A program made the position numbers and the translations under genes. Positions 42,909 to 53,098 of a DNA stretch of 64,000 bases are shown in pieces (within the stretch, counting starts at the first letter, position 1; the number at the start of each line of letters is the position of its first letter). The notes beneath the pieces are model-generated. The model did no database searches. It saw only the letters and a list, made by a program, of their open reading frames with translations, and had not been told where the DNA came from. Source of the stretch: Mitsuokella jalaludinii DSM 13811 (lineage in GTDB: Bacteria > Bacillota > Negativicutes > Selenomonadales > Selenomonadaceae); contig NZ_JNKR01000001.1 of NCBI RefSeq assembly GCF_000702905.1, forward strand, positions 1 to 64,000. The letters run 5' to 3'.

Positions 42909-44438
42909 TCACACCTTTCCTGTATCTTCCTGACTCTCGCGCTTCATGCTGCCCGTCTCCAGATAGCGCTGGTGGAACGAGAAGGCCTCATCGAGGAGGT
43001 GCGGCGTGTGCGCGTGGTTCGTCTTCGCGTCGGCGCGCTGGAAGTAGTCGCGCAGCATCGGGCGGAAGTCGGGGTGCGCGCAGTTCTCGATGATCTCCTT
43101 GGCGCGCTGGCGCGGCGACTTGCCGCGCAGGTCGGCCACGCCCTGCTCCGTGATGATGACGTCGACGTCGTGCTCCGGCTGGTCGACATGCGAGCAGAAT
43201 GGCACGACGGCCGAGATCTTGCCGCCCTTGGCCACCGACGGCGTGTAGAAGATGGTCAGGTAGGCGTTGCGCGCGAAGTCGCCGCTGCCGCCGATGCCGT
43301 TGATCATGTGCGTGCCCGCGATGTGCGTCGAGTTGACATTGCCGTAGATGTCGACTTCGACGGCCGTGTTCATCGCAATGACGCCAAGGCGGCGGATGAC
43401 CTCCGCGCTGTTCGAGATCTCCTGCGGGCGCAGGATCATGTACTTCTTGTACGTCTCGATGTCCTTGAAGAAGCGCGCCATGCCCTCAGGAGACGGCGAG
43501 AAGGCCGTGCCCGAGGCGAAGTTGAGCTTGCCCGCATCGATGAGGTCGAGCATGCCGTCCTGGATGACCTCCGTGTAGACCGTGAGGTCGCGGAAGTCCG
43601 AGCGGACAAAGCCCGCCGTGACGGCATTGGCGACATTGCCGACGCCCGACTGTATCGGCAGCAGGTTCTTCGGCATGCGGCCAGCCTTTATCTCGCGCTT
43701 GAGGAAGTCAATCGTCAGGTCGGCCATCTGCTGCGCCGTCGCGTCGAGCGGCGCGAGCGAGCGCGTGTGATCCGCGATGTCGCACGGCACGATGTAGCGG
43801 ATCTTGTCCTGCGGGCACGGGATGTACGGCGTGCCGATGCGGTCGTCGACGCGCACGATCGGGATGGGCAGACGGTTCGGCGGGTCGAGCGGCAGGTAGA
43901 CATCGTGCATGCCCTCGAACTCCAGCGGCTGCGCGTTGTTGACCTCGATGATGACGGTGTCGGCCGTCTGCACGAACGAGGCCGAGTTGCCGACGGCCGT
44001 CGTCGGGATGATGTTGCCTTCCTCCGTGATGGCGCAGGCCTCGATGACGGCAACGTCAAGGTTGCCGAGGTAGCCACAGCGCGAGAGCTGCGCGACCTCC
44101 GACAGATGGATGTCGATGTAATCGACCGTGCCGTCGTTGATCTGGCTGCGCAGCACCTTGTCCGTCTGGAACGGCAGGCGTTTCTTGATGCCGTGGACCG
44201 AGGCGAGCGCTTCATCGAACTCCGGCCCCGTCGAAGCGCCCGTCATGATGTTGACCGTGAACGGGTCCTTCTTCATGCGGTCCGCGAGAGCGAGCGGCAT
44301 CGCCTTCGGGTAGGCCGAGGATGTGAAGCCGCTCGTCGCAAGGGTCATGCCCGGCTTGATAAAGTCTGCCGCTTCCTCCGGCGTCACGATCTTGGACTGC
44401 AGCGCCTTGTTGCGCACACGATCGAGGATATCTACCAT
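42909..44438 (-). CDS. Acetyl-CoA hydrolase/transferase family, probable succinate (propionate) CoA-transferase
   Basis: 509 residues from the ATG at 44438 (AGGAGG site). It opens with MTLATSGFTSSAYPKAMPLA, the CoA-transferase class I fold; VIIEVNNAQPLEFEGMHDVY surrounds one active-site strand and THMINGIGGSGDFARNAYLT carries the CoA-binding loop. Enzymes of this type move CoA between succinate, acetate and propionate; beside mmdA the fitting job is propionyl-CoA + succinate to succinyl-CoA + propionate. Exact donor and acceptor are not fixed by sequence. It is transcribed toward mmdA. Confidence 0.88.
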   Translation of the reverse strand: MVDILDRVRNKALQSKIVTPEEAADFIKPGMTLATSGFTSSAYPKAMPLALADRMKKDPFTVNIMTGASTGPEFDEALASVHGIKKRLPFQTDKVLRSQINDGTVDYIDIHLSEVAQLSRCGYLGNLDVAVIEACAITEEGNIIPTTAVGNSASFVQTADTVIIEVNNAQPLEFEGMHDVYLPLDPPNRLPIPIVRVDDRIGTPYIPCPQDKIRYIVPCDIADHTRSLAPLDATAQQMADLTIDFLKREIKAGRMPKNLLPIQSGVGNVANAVTAGFVRSDFRDLTVYTEVIQDGMLDLIDAGKLNFASGTAFSPSPEGMARFFKDIETYKKYMILRPQEISNSAEVIRRLGVIAMNTAVEVDIYGNVNSTHIAGTHMINGIGGSGDFARNAYLTIFYTPSVAKGGKISAVVPFCSHVDQPEHDVDVIITEQGVADLRGKSPRQRAKEIIENCAHPDFRPMLRDYFQRADAKTNHAHTPHLLDEAFSFHQRYLETGSMKRESQEDTGKV

Positions 44439-44600
44439 GGAAAAACCTCCTTGTTTCCCTTTGCCCAGAGACGCACTCCAGGCCATTCCATAAAAATGGA
44501 TCATCGTCTTTGTGTATCGTTTTGGCATCGATGATAATGCCTATGTATCCTGCTTCTTACTATTCTCGCTTTTCTCCCGAGTTCCTGCCTGACAGCAAAA

Positions 44601-44623
44601 AAGCACGCCCTTAGAGCGTGCTT
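44601..44623 (-). terminator. Terminator after rex
   Basis: AAGCACGC and GCGTGCTT flank a seven-base loop, preceded by an A-run that reads as T's on the minus strand. It ends the valS-folC-ligase-rex operon. Confidence 0.88.
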
Positions 44624-44635
44624 CTTGCTTGACGG

Positions 44636-45265
44636 TCACATGCGCGTGATGTGGTACGAGAGGCTGCTGAGCCCAATCGAGAGGTCTTCGTTGACGATGT
44701 GCATCGTCTCGGGGACCTGCATCTTGATTGGCGCGAAGTTCCAGATGCCCTTGACGCCGGCCGCGACGAGCTGATCGGCCACGCCCTGCGCAAACGCTGC
44801 CGGCACCGCGATGATGCCGATCTGGATGTTGCGCTGCTTGACGATGGCCTTGAGATGGCTGATGTCCTCCACCTTCACGTGGTTGACCGTGCGGCCGATG
44901 ACATTCGGGTCTTGGTCGAAGAGTGCGACGAGGTTGAAGCCGAGCGTCACGAAGTTCTGGTAGTTCGCGAGCGCGACGCCGAGGTGGCCGATGCCGACGA
45001 TCGCGATGTTCCAGTGATTGTCGAGGCCCAGGATCCCGCCGATGTTGCGCTTGAGCTCATTGACGTAGTAACCGACGCCCTTCTTGCCGAACTGGCCGAA
45101 GGACGCGAGGTCCTTGCGGATCTGTTCCGGCGTGATGCCGAGGCGGCGGCCGAGCTCATCCGACGAAACGATGTCGCGGCCCTCGTCCTGCAGGAGGCGC
45201 AGGGTGCGGAAGTAGAGCGGCAGGCGGTCAATGGTCGCCTTTGATATCGCGTTCGTTTTCTTCAT
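44636..45265 (-). CDS. rex: Redox-sensing transcriptional repressor Rex
   Basis: 209 residues from the ATG at 45265 (GGAGG). The N-terminal winged helix contains RRLGITPEQIRKDLASFGQF, the DNA-recognition helix, and the Rossmann domain carries IVGIGHLGVALANY, the NADH/NAD+ site. A high NADH level releases Rex from fermentation genes. The start lies 38 bp inside the previous gene, so it is translated as part of that mRNA. Candidate target sites are at the mmdA and HPr-lactate dehydrogenase promoters. Confidence 0.96.
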   Translation of the reverse strand: MKKTNAISKATIDRLPLYFRTLRLLQDEGRDIVSSDELGRRLGITPEQIRKDLASFGQFGKKGVGYYVNELKRNIGGILGLDNHWNIAIVGIGHLGVALANYQNFVTLGFNLVALFDQDPNVIGRTVNHVKVEDISHLKAIVKQRNIQIGIIAVPAAFAQGVADQLVAAGVKGIWNFAPIKMQVPETMHIVNEDLSIGLSSLSYHITRM

Positions 45266-47213
45266 GGCTGTCTGCCTCCTTCGCTTTCTTCTTCTCTTCT
45301 GCCTTCTTCTCAGCTTTCTCGCCATCTTCTGGCTTTCCGGCTGTCTCTGCCTTCTCTTCCGTCAGCTCCGTCTGTTCCGTCTGTTCCGGTCTGTCTGGCT
45401 CAGGAGATGCAGCGTCTTCAGCAGATCCTGCAGTGTCAGCACCTTCCTGCTCCGGCTCAGATGCCGGCGTTTCGGCCTCAACTTCGCCCTTCGGCGCTGC
45501 GGCAGTCTCTTTGGCTGCCGCTTCTGCCTCAGCCGCTTCTTCTTCCTGCTTGCGCTGCTCGAGCGCCTTGCGGACTTCTTCAGCCAATTCGTCCATCGGG
45601 TCGAGCGGCTTCTGCGGTGCTTCAGACGCTTCTGGCGCGTCAGCCGTTTTCACCGGCTCAGGTGCGCTGCTTTCGGCAGTCGTCTCGGCCGACTTGGAGT
45701 CGGACGCCGCTTTGGCCGCTCCCACCGGCTCGACCGGCGTCTCGCGGTAGAGCATGCCGTGGACTTTCGCCTCGACCTTGCCCTGCACCTTGTCCTTGGC
45801 CTCTTTGGCGTTCTGGACGGCTGTCGCGCGGAACCTTGCGAGGAATTCATTGCCGCCCGCCTTCTTCTCCGCGGCCGTCTTCTGCGGGCTCATGCACGAG
45901 AGCACGCCCGCGAGGGCCGCGATCATCCAGAGCAGCATCGATGACGGGATGTTGAAGAGCAGATCGTCCGTCAGGCCGTTGAGCGCGACGGAGAGCACGG
46001 CGAGGCCGATGCCCTGGCTCAGGCCCGCGAGGATGTCACTCTCCTCCCAGTCGGTCCAGAGGCGTTCCCAGCGGAAGGCGCCGCGCAGCTTGCGCACAGG
46101 CATTTCCGGGAAGTGCGTGCGCAGTGCCATGATCATCGTGCCGAAGAAGAACCAGAAGAACGCGACGGCGCCCGGGATGCCGATCTCTGCCATGTAGTTG
46201 AGGTAGATGTTGTGCGCATGGACGATGAGCACATTGGCCCCCTGCAGGTAGAAGTCGTACTCGGGGTAGACCATCCAGTAAGCGCCCCAGCCGATGCCGA
46301 GGAACGGGTGGTCCTGGATCATCGCGACCGTGCTCTCCCAGAACGCCAGGCGCATCTCCGTCGAGGTGTCCACCTTCGTAAAGACGGACGTGATGCGCTC
46401 GTAGAGCATCGGGTCAACGGCGAAAAGAAGCGCGATGACGACGACACAGGCGGCGAGCACGCGGCGGTCACGGAGCGCACCGTAGCCCGCGAGGATGACC
46501 GCAATGACGAGGCAGGCGCCGCGCGCATACGTCATCGCCAGGCAGGCCGCTGCCGCGAGCATGAACGCGCCCAGGAGGATGCGGCGCTCGCGGTTACGGC
46601 ACTTCATGAAGAGGCCGAAGGCCAGGCAGATGAGGATGTCGAGGTAACCCGCGAGGATGTTCGGGTTCTCCCAGGTCGAGAAGACGCGCTTGCGCAGCTC
46701 TGGGAAGGCATCGCCGTCCACCCACTTCATCGAACTGATGTCAATGCCGAACAGGAACTGATAGTAGCCATAGAGCAGGACGATGACAGCTGCCGCGCAG
46801 GCCATGCGCAGGATGGACTTCATCTGCCAGGGCTCCCGGACGTTCTGCCCGATCAGGAGATACGTCAGCACGTAGACGCCGACGAGGTTGTAATAGTTGT
46901 AGAAACTAAAGCCGCGGTCCGGCGAGGACAGCACCGACAGGGCGCTGATGGCCACGAAGAGCACCGCCGGCACGTCGAAGCGCAGGTGGCGGAAGTGGAA
47001 ATCCTTGTCCACGTAGAACCGCAGGGCAGTCCCCGCGATGCCGACGAGCAGAGCGACTGTCGCCGCGCCCGGCGAGAGCGGCAGGAAGAACACCTCGGCC
47101 AGGAGGCCGTACCAGGCAATCGCGCTCGCGCGCCGCTTCCAGCGGCCTTGTGCGAGGGCCCGGCGCTTCTCGCGGATGTGCGCGCCCGTCAGGTTTGTCT
47201 TATCCTTCTTCAT
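45228..47213 (-). CDS. O-antigen ligase/polymerase-like membrane protein with long acidic tail
   Basis: 661 residues from the ATG at 47213. About 11-12 membrane helices fill residues 25-440. The Wzy_C signature is readable: a periplasmic loop with VIVHAHNIYLNYMAEIGIPG between helices, and GIGWGAYWMVYPEYD, as in O-antigen ligases (WaaL) and polymerases (Wzy). The C-terminal 200 residues are an unusual Glu/Ala/Lys-rich, low-complexity tail (AETAGKPEDGEKAEKKAEEK and similar), predicted disordered or coiled. It lies between folC and rex in a T-box operon. Lipopolysaccharide or surface polysaccharide assembly is the likely role. Confidence 0.82.
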   Translation of the reverse strand: MKKDKTNLTGAHIREKRRALAQGRWKRRASAIAWYGLLAEVFFLPLSPGAATVALLVGIAGTALRFYVDKDFHFRHLRFDVPAVLFVAISALSVLSSPDRGFSFYNYYNLVGVYVLTYLLIGQNVREPWQMKSILRMACAAAVIVLLYGYYQFLFGIDISSMKWVDGDAFPELRKRVFSTWENPNILAGYLDILICLAFGLFMKCRNRERRILLGAFMLAAAACLAMTYARGACLVIAVILAGYGALRDRRVLAACVVVIALLFAVDPMLYERITSVFTKVDTSTEMRLAFWESTVAMIQDHPFLGIGWGAYWMVYPEYDFYLQGANVLIVHAHNIYLNYMAEIGIPGAVAFFWFFFGTMIMALRTHFPEMPVRKLRGAFRWERLWTDWEESDILAGLSQGIGLAVLSVALNGLTDDLLFNIPSSMLLWMIAALAGVLSCMSPQKTAAEKKAGGNEFLARFRATAVQNAKEAKDKVQGKVEAKVHGMLYRETPVEPVGAAKAASDSKSAETTAESSAPEPVKTADAPEASEAPQKPLDPMDELAEEVRKALEQRKQEEEAAEAEAAAKETAAAPKGEVEAETPASEPEQEGADTAGSAEDAASPEPDRPEQTEQTELTEEKAETAGKPEDGEKAEKKAEEKKKAKEADSHEENERDIKGDH

Positions 47214-47217
47214 TTGC

Positions 47218-48522
47218 TCACCCCTTCCGCTGCAGCAGCATCTCGCGGACGCCGCCGACGAGGTACAGGGAGCCCGCGATGACGAGAAGCTTCTCGCCGT
47301 TGGCGAGCTCCAGCGCGCGGTCAAGCGCCTCTTTGTTCGCCTCGAAGGCCTCGACATGCTGCACGGCCGGCGCGACGCGGCGCAGGAGGTCGGCAGCCGA
47401 ATCGGCGCGCTCCGACTGCGGCACGGTCACGACGACTGTGTCGTTCGGCCGCAAGAGGATGTGGAGCATCGCATCGATGTCCTTGTCCTTGAGGATGCCG
47501 AGGAGCAGTACGCGCTCCTCGGCGGGAAAGATCGCATCGAGGCTAGAGCGCAGCGCCCGCATGCCGGCCGGGTTGTGAGCGCCGTCCACGATGACGGTCT
47601 GCGCCCCGAAGTCGAGCCGCTCAAAGCGGGCCGGCCAGCTCACGAGGCGCAGCGCCTCCGTGACCGTCTCCATCGTAAGGCGCGCGTCAATATTGTGCAG
47701 CAGGCGCAGGGTCATCAGGGCCACCGCGCTGTTCTCGACCTGATGGACACCGAGCAGGTGCAGCTCATACGGCTGATGATCGATGCCCAGAAGCTCCGAG
47801 CTGAACTCAAGCTGCTGCACGCAGCCGTCGCAGCTGATGAACTTCGAGGAGAAATCCTCGCCAGCCACGAAGATGTCGGCGCTCTTTTCCTCGGCCACCG
47901 CGCGAATGACAGAAAGCGGCTCCCCCTTGGCGGCCGTCACGACGGGCACGCCGTCCTTGATGATGCCAGCCTTGTTCTCCGCGATGCTCTGAAGCGTGCC
48001 GCCGAGCTTGTCGGCGTGCTCCATCGTGACATTCGTGATGACCGAGACTTCCGGCGTAATGACATTCGTCGAGTCGAGCGTGCCGCCGAGGCCGACCTCG
48101 ATGACGGCATACTCGACCTGGCACTTGGCAAAGTAGTAGAAGCCGAGCGCCGTGAGCACTTCAAACTGCGTCGGACACTCCGCGCCCTCTGCGAGCATCA
48201 GGTCGATCTTCTCGCGGATGACCGTCATGCCCGCTGCAAAATCCTGCTCACTGATATTCTGCCCGTCAACGCGGATGCGCTCCGTGTACGAGACGAGGTG
48301 CGGCGAGCTGTAGAAGCCCGTGTGGATGCCGCTGCGTCGCAGCGCCCCCTCGACCATCGCCGAGACAGAGCCCTTGCCGTTCGTGCCCGTCACATGGACC
48401 GTGCGATAGCGATCCTGCGGCCGGTCGAGCAGCTCGAGGAGCCGCTCGATGCGCGTGAGTCCCAGGCGGATGCCAAATATCTTGAGCCCTTCCAGATAAG
48501 AAATGGCTTCCTGATAATTCAT
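47218..48522 (-). CDS. folC: Folylpolyglutamate/dihydrofolate synthase FolC
   Basis: 434 residues, adds glutamates to folates (and may make dihydrofolate). The P-loop TVHVTGTNGKGSVSAM, the ligase-fold signature EVGLGGTLDSTNVI, the TNVTMEHADKLGG motif with the metal His, and DGAHNPAGMRAL are all in place. The start at 48522 is behind GGAG nine bases upstream, chosen over two earlier ATG codons. It follows valS by 17 bp and precedes the ligase gene by 4 bp. Confidence 0.94.
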   Translation of the reverse strand: MNYQEAISYLEGLKIFGIRLGLTRIERLLELLDRPQDRYRTVHVTGTNGKGSVSAMVEGALRRSGIHTGFYSSPHLVSYTERIRVDGQNISEQDFAAGMTVIREKIDLMLAEGAECPTQFEVLTALGFYYFAKCQVEYAVIEVGLGGTLDSTNVITPEVSVITNVTMEHADKLGGTLQSIAENKAGIIKDGVPVVTAAKGEPLSVIRAVAEEKSADIFVAGEDFSSKFISCDGCVQQLEFSSELLGIDHQPYELHLLGVHQVENSAVALMTLRLLHNIDARLTMETVTEALRLVSWPARFERLDFGAQTVIVDGAHNPAGMRALRSSLDAIFPAEERVLLLGILKDKDIDAMLHILLRPNDTVVVTVPQSERADSAADLLRRVAPAVQHVEAFEANKEALDRALELANGEKLLVIAGSLYLVGGVREMLLQRKG

Positions 48523-48539
48523 ATCGCGTCGCTCCATTC

Positions 48540-51218
48540 TCAAAGCTTGGCGAGGTCCTGGATGCGTCCCTCGACCGCCTGCTTCTTCTCCTCATAGCCA
48601 GCGAGCTTCTCGCGCTCCTTGGCGACGACAGCCTCCGGGGCCTTCTTGAGGAAGCCCTCGTTGCTGAGCTTGCCCGAGAGGCGCCCTATCTCCTTCTCGA
48701 GCTTGTCGAGCTCCTTCTGCAGGCGGGCCGTCTCTTTCTCGACATCGATGAGGCCCTTGAGCGGCAGGTAGATCTCCACGCCGTCGACGACGCCGGCCAT
48801 GGCGTTCTCCGGCTTCTCCGCATCGTCTGCGAGCAGCGTGACCGGCTCAGCCGCAGCCAGGGCCTTGAGGTAGCCCTCGTTCTCCGCGAAGACCGGGCGC
48901 AGGCTGCTCTCCGTGAAGTGCAGCATGACCTCACTCTTGTGGCCCGGAGCCGCACCGACTTCTGCGCGCAGGTTGCGGACCGTCTTGATCGTCTCCATGA
49001 TGGCTGTCATCTGCGCCTCGGCAGCGTCGTCGAGCAACGCTTCGTCAGCCGCCGGCCAGTCCGCGATCATGATGCTCTTGAACGCCTCATCATGCGGCAC
49101 TTTCTGCCAGATCTCCTCCGTGAGGAACGGCATAAAAGGATGCAGCAGGCGCAGCGTGTGCTCGAGGACGTACGACAATACGTAGAGGGCCGTGTTCTTC
49201 GCGCGCTCATTCTCCTTATCGTAGAGGCGCGCCTTCGTCAGCTCGATGTACCAGTCGCAGAACTCGTTCCAGATGAACTCGTAGATCATGCGGCCGGCCT
49301 CGCCGAGCTCGAAGTTATCGAGGCTCTTCGTCACGCCCTCAGCCGTCTTGGCATAGCGCGAGAGAATCCACTTGTCAGCCAGCGTGAAGTCGCTCTCCTC
49401 CGGCTTGAAGTCCTTGTCGAAGCCCTCGAGGTTCATGAGCATGTAGCGCGAAGCATTCCAGATCTTGTTGGCGAAGTTGCGCGCACTCTCGACGCGCTCC
49501 CAGTAGAAGCGCATGTCGTTGCCCGGCGTATTGCCCGTGATGAGCATGAAGCGCAGCGTATCGGCGCCGTACTTCTCGACGACTTCGACCGGATCGATGC
49601 CGTTGCCGAGCGACTTGCTCATCTTGCGGCCCTGGCTGTCGCGCACGAGGCCGTGGATGAAGACATGGTGGAACGGGATGTCCTTGCCGAACTCCAGGCC
49701 CATCATGACCATGCGGGCCACCCAGAAGAAGATGATGTCGTAGCCCGTGACGAGCGTCGCCGTCGGGTAGAACTGCTCAAGCTCCGGCGTCTTGTCCGGC
49801 CAGCCGAACGTCTCGAACGGCCAGAGGCCCGAGCTGAACCACGTGTCGAGCACGTCCTCGTCCTGATGGATGTGCTTGCTTCCGCAGTGCGGGCACTCCG
49901 TCAGATCCGTGCGCGAGACGCTCGTCTCACCGCAGTCATCGCAGTACCAAGCCGGGATGCGGTGGCCCCACCAGAGCTGGCGCGAGATGCACCAGTCGCG
50001 GATGTTCTCGAGCCAGTTGATGTACGTCTTCGTGAAGCGCTCCGGCACGAACTGGATGCGGCCATCCTCGACGGCCTCGATGGCCGGCTTGGCAAGGCTC
50101 TCCATCTTGACGAACCACTGCTTCGAGACGAGCGGCTCGATCGTCGAATGGCAGCGCGAGCAGTGGCCGACGGAGTGCTCATGCTCCTCGACCGAGACGA
50201 GCACGCCCGTCTCCTCGAGCTCCTTGACGAGCGCCTTGCGGCATTCGTAGCGGTCCATGCCCGCGTACTTGCCGGCACCCTCGAGCATCTTGCCCGTATT
50301 GCCGATGACCTTGATCTCCTCGAGGTGATGGCGCTGGCCCATCTCGAAGTCGTTCGGATCGTGAGCCGGCGTGACCTTGACGGCGCCCGTGCCGAAGTTC
50401 TTGTCGACGTACTCATCCGCAAACAGCGGGATGCGGCGGCCGACGATCGGCAGGATCAGCGTCTTGCCGACGAGATCCTTGTAGCGCTCGTCATCCGGAT
50501 GGACGGCGACACCCGTATCGCCGAACATCGTCTCCGGGCGCGTCGTCGCAATCTCAACGTACTTGCCCGGCTCGCCCTCTACCTCATAGCGCAGATGCCA
50601 GAGATGGCCCTGCTCCGTCTCGTGCTCGACCTCGATGTCCGAGATGGCCGTGTTGCACGACGGGCACCAGTTCGTGATGCGCGTGCCCTGGTAGATGAGC
50701 CCCTTCTCGTAGAGGCTGACGAAGACCTCGCGGACAGCGCGGCTGCAGCCCTCGTCCATCGTAAAGCGCTCGCGATCCCAGTCAAGCGAGGAGCCGAGCG
50801 AACGCAGCTGGAACATGATGCGGCTGCCGAACTTCTCCTTCCAGTCCCAGACGCGCTCGAGGAACTTCTCGCGGCCGAGCTCATAGCGGTTCGTGCCCTC
50901 CTCGCGGAGCTTGCCCTCGACCTTTGCCTGCGTCGCGATGCCGGCATGGTCGCAGCCCGGGATCCAGACCGTGTTGTAGCCCTGCATGCGGTGGTAGCGG
51001 ATCAGGATGTCCTGCAGCGTGTTGTCGAGTGCGTGGCCCATGTGCAGCTGGCCCGTGACATTCGGCGGCGGGATGACCATGCTGTACGGCTTCTTGCTCT
51101 TGTCGACCTCTGCATGGAAGAACTTGTTCTTCTCCCAGAACTCATACCATTTCTTCTCAAACGACTGCGGGTCATAAACCTTCGGGATGTTGTTCCCGAG
51201 CTCTTCTTTCTCTGGCAT
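48540..51218 (-). CDS. valS: Valyl-tRNA synthetase
   Basis: 892 residues, charges tRNA-Val. The HIGH-type motif [15 protein letters not shown] is at about 45-60 and KMSKS in [11 protein letters not shown] at about 525; the editing (CP1) domain with the [11 protein letters not shown] signature lies between. A zinc-like CxxC pair (CSRCHS...CDDCG, CPHCG) and the C-terminal coiled coil ([20 protein letters not shown]) complete a standard enzyme. The start at 51218 was chosen over a longer frame that only reads into the leader. A T-box leader precedes it. Confidence 0.97.
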   Translation of the reverse strand: MPEKEELGNNIPKVYDPQSFEKKWYEFWEKNKFFHAEVDKSKKPYSMVIPPPNVTGQLHMGHALDNTLQDILIRYHRMQGYNTVWIPGCDHAGIATQAKVEGKLREEGTNRYELGREKFLERVWDWKEKFGSRIMFQLRSLGSSLDWDRERFTMDEGCSRAVREVFVSLYEKGLIYQGTRITNWCPSCNTAISDIEVEHETEQGHLWHLRYEVEGEPGKYVEIATTRPETMFGDTGVAVHPDDERYKDLVGKTLILPIVGRRIPLFADEYVDKNFGTGAVKVTPAHDPNDFEMGQRHHLEEIKVIGNTGKMLEGAGKYAGMDRYECRKALVKELEETGVLVSVEEHEHSVGHCSRCHSTIEPLVSKQWFVKMESLAKPAIEAVEDGRIQFVPERFTKTYINWLENIRDWCISRQLWWGHRIPAWYCDDCGETSVSRTDLTECPHCGSKHIHQDEDVLDTWFSSGLWPFETFGWPDKTPELEQFYPTATLVTGYDIIFFWVARMVMMGLEFGKDIPFHHVFIHGLVRDSQGRKMSKSLGNGIDPVEVVEKYGADTLRFMLITGNTPGNDMRFYWERVESARNFANKIWNASRYMLMNLEGFDKDFKPEESDFTLADKWILSRYAKTAEGVTKSLDNFELGEAGRMIYEFIWNEFCDWYIELTKARLYDKENERAKNTALYVLSYVLEHTLRLLHPFMPFLTEEIWQKVPHDEAFKSIMIADWPAADEALLDDAAEAQMTAIMETIKTVRNLRAEVGAAPGHKSEVMLHFTESSLRPVFAENEGYLKALAAAEPVTLLADDAEKPENAMAGVVDGVEIYLPLKGLIDVEKETARLQKELDKLEKEIGRLSGKLSNEGFLKKAPEAVVAKEREKLAGYEEKKQAVEGRIQDLAKL

Positions 51219-51221
51219 ACG

Positions 51222-51475
51222 AATCCTCCTCATAAATAAAGCGCTTCCGTCCCAAAAGGACGAAAGCGCCTGCCTTCGTGGTACCACCAATCTTCTCACG
51301 CAGCCCATGCCGCGTGACTCTCGCGTTAACGCCGCCCACGTCCCCGCCTAAGCAAAAGCCTCAGCGAAGCAACTCCGAAGCGACCTTCCGCATCCCCCTG
51401 CCAGGACTCACACCAGCCGTCCCGTCTCTTTGCCAGGGAAGATCCCTACTCCTCTTCGTCATCGTCTTTGCGTAT
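51222..51475 (-). promoter_or_regulatory. T-box leader of the valS operon
   Basis: On the minus strand the leader ends with the T-box sequence TTGGTGGTACCACG (51278-51291), followed by an intrinsic terminator GGCGCTTTCGTCC/GGACGGAAGCGC (51239-51270). Its 5' half carries the AGTA-containing internal loop (GAAGAGGAGTAGGG) and a stem I apical GCTGGTG-like loop. Uncharged tRNA-Val should pair with the specifier and T-box bulge to prevent termination. A GTC triplet near 51390 is a candidate specifier but I could not fold the leader with certainty. The rest of 51476-51579 shows only promoter-like sequence. Confidence 0.9.
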
Positions 51476-51579
51476 TTCACATTATGGAAGTTATCTTATC
51501 ACAAGAAGCCCTAAAATGCAATGCAAAGCATTCAAGACAAGGCAATCGTCCGACAGTCCGACCGCGCTCCCGGATGGCG

Positions 51580-52998
51580 TCAGTCCGCGATTGGCAGGTT
51601 TTTGGCGGCCATGCGGCGGAAGGCGTTGAGGTCGTGGCGAGTCTCGCGCTTCTTACCGCGGCGGTTGTAGTACTCGACCTTGTCGCAGTACATGCGCTGG
51701 TCGGTCTTTGTGATGGCCCTTTCGAGGTGCGCGGTGTCTGCCACCCATTCACTGCCGATGGCGATGGACAGGTCGGCCTTGCCCGCGGCCAATTCGCGCA
51801 GGCGGAGGACGCTCGTCTTGAAGTCGAGCTCGGTGACGAGCGGCACGAGGACGAGGAACTCGTCGCCGCCAATGCGGTAGGTGTTCTCGAGGCCGTAGCA
51901 CTTCGTCAGCAGGCGCGCCGCCTGCCGGAGCGCCGCATCGCCCGCCTGGTGGCCGAGTGTGTCATTGATCTCCTTGAGGCCGTTGACATCGGCGTAGACG
52001 ATGCCCACGCTGCTCGAGTACTTCGTGAGGAAGTCAATCTTCTCCATGCAGGCGTTGCGGTTGTGGAGGCCCGTCAGGGCGTCATGGCGGCTCGCGTGCT
52101 CGAGCTCCACCATGAGGCGGTGGTTCGTGATCTTCGACGAGATGAAGTACGACACCGTCTCGAGGATGGCGACCGTGTTGATCATATCGCTCTTCTCGTA
52201 GTTATCGGCGCCGAGGTAGCCGATGATCTTGCCATCGTGGTAGATCGGCGCATCGATGATGCGCTCGATGCCCTGGCGCTTGAGGTTCCAGTAGTCGACG
52301 GGGTCGTCCGCCTTGAGCACTTCGATGTCCTCGATGATGACGCTCGTCGCGTGCTTGAGGAATTTCTCCCAGCCGCCGATGTACTGCTCGTAGTCGAGAT
52401 GCTGCAGCGTGTCGATCTCCGGCGCGACGCCCGGCGCGCACCACTCGAACGTGTTCGAGACGGTCTTGCCGTCCGTCTCGAGGATGTAGAGCCGGTCCGG
52501 ATGCAGGATGCGGCTGAGTTCCTGCAGCGCGTGATTCATCGCCACCTCATAAGCCTCCTCGCTGCTGAGGATCTTTGAGATGCGCAGGACGATGTCCTTC
52601 GTCGTGAACTCGCGCTTCATCTCCATCTGCCTCTCACGGTCGATGTCGACATTTATGAACGTGTACGCGACATACCCCGGCTGCTTGAGCGGCATGATCG
52701 TGAAGTCGAGCCAGTGCCCAATCTCTGGCGCATAGATGCAGTCATGGATGACCTCACCATCCAGGCTAGCCTTCGCGCAGTACGTCATCCAGATCGGATT
52801 AGCACGTTCATAGCAGGACAGGAAACGCTGTCCCAGGAGCTCCTCAGGCCCCACACCTGCCATCTCACTGTAGATCTTGTTGACATAGACATACTCTGCA
52901 TCCTCGACTGTCCTGCCATCTTCTGCAAAAATCAGCTTGTAGACTGCATACGCCACCGGAACATCGCTGTAGATGTCCGGCATCCAATTCTTCTCCAT
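51580..52998 (-). CDS. Diguanylate cyclase with PAS- and GAF-like sensor domains
   Basis: 472 residues from the ATG at 52998. A PAS-type domain (YVYVNKIYSEMAGVGPEELLG) covers about 1-130, a GAF-like domain (RILHPDRLYILETDGKTV...GKIIGYLGADNYEKSD) about 140-300, and the GGDEF domain the rest, with YADVNGLKEINDTLGHQAGD and the intact active-site RIGGDEF (about 378). It should make cyclic di-GMP in response to a cytoplasmic signal. There is no RxxD inhibitory site before GGDEF and no EAL domain, so product inhibition at this site is not expected. Stands alone; an ISL3 element follows upstream. Confidence 0.92.
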   Translation of the reverse strand: MEKNWMPDIYSDVPVAYAVYKLIFAEDGRTVEDAEYVYVNKIYSEMAGVGPEELLGQRFLSCYERANPIWMTYCAKASLDGEVIHDCIYAPEIGHWLDFTIMPLKQPGYVAYTFINVDIDRERQMEMKREFTTKDIVLRISKILSSEEAYEVAMNHALQELSRILHPDRLYILETDGKTVSNTFEWCAPGVAPEIDTLQHLDYEQYIGGWEKFLKHATSVIIEDIEVLKADDPVDYWNLKRQGIERIIDAPIYHDGKIIGYLGADNYEKSDMINTVAILETVSYFISSKITNHRLMVELEHASRHDALTGLHNRNACMEKIDFLTKYSSSVGIVYADVNGLKEINDTLGHQAGDAALRQAARLLTKCYGLENTYRIGGDEFLVLVPLVTELDFKTSVLRLRELAAGKADLSIAIGSEWVADTAHLERAITKTDQRMYCDKVEYYNRRGKKRETRHDLNAFRRMAAKNLPIAD

Positions 52999-53098
52999 CG
53001 TGATCACCTACTACCTATCACGACATGCTCTGCACACTCTACAAAACAAGCCGTACTATTTTTCTCATTTCATTCTAACACTATTCGCCAACCTTTGC

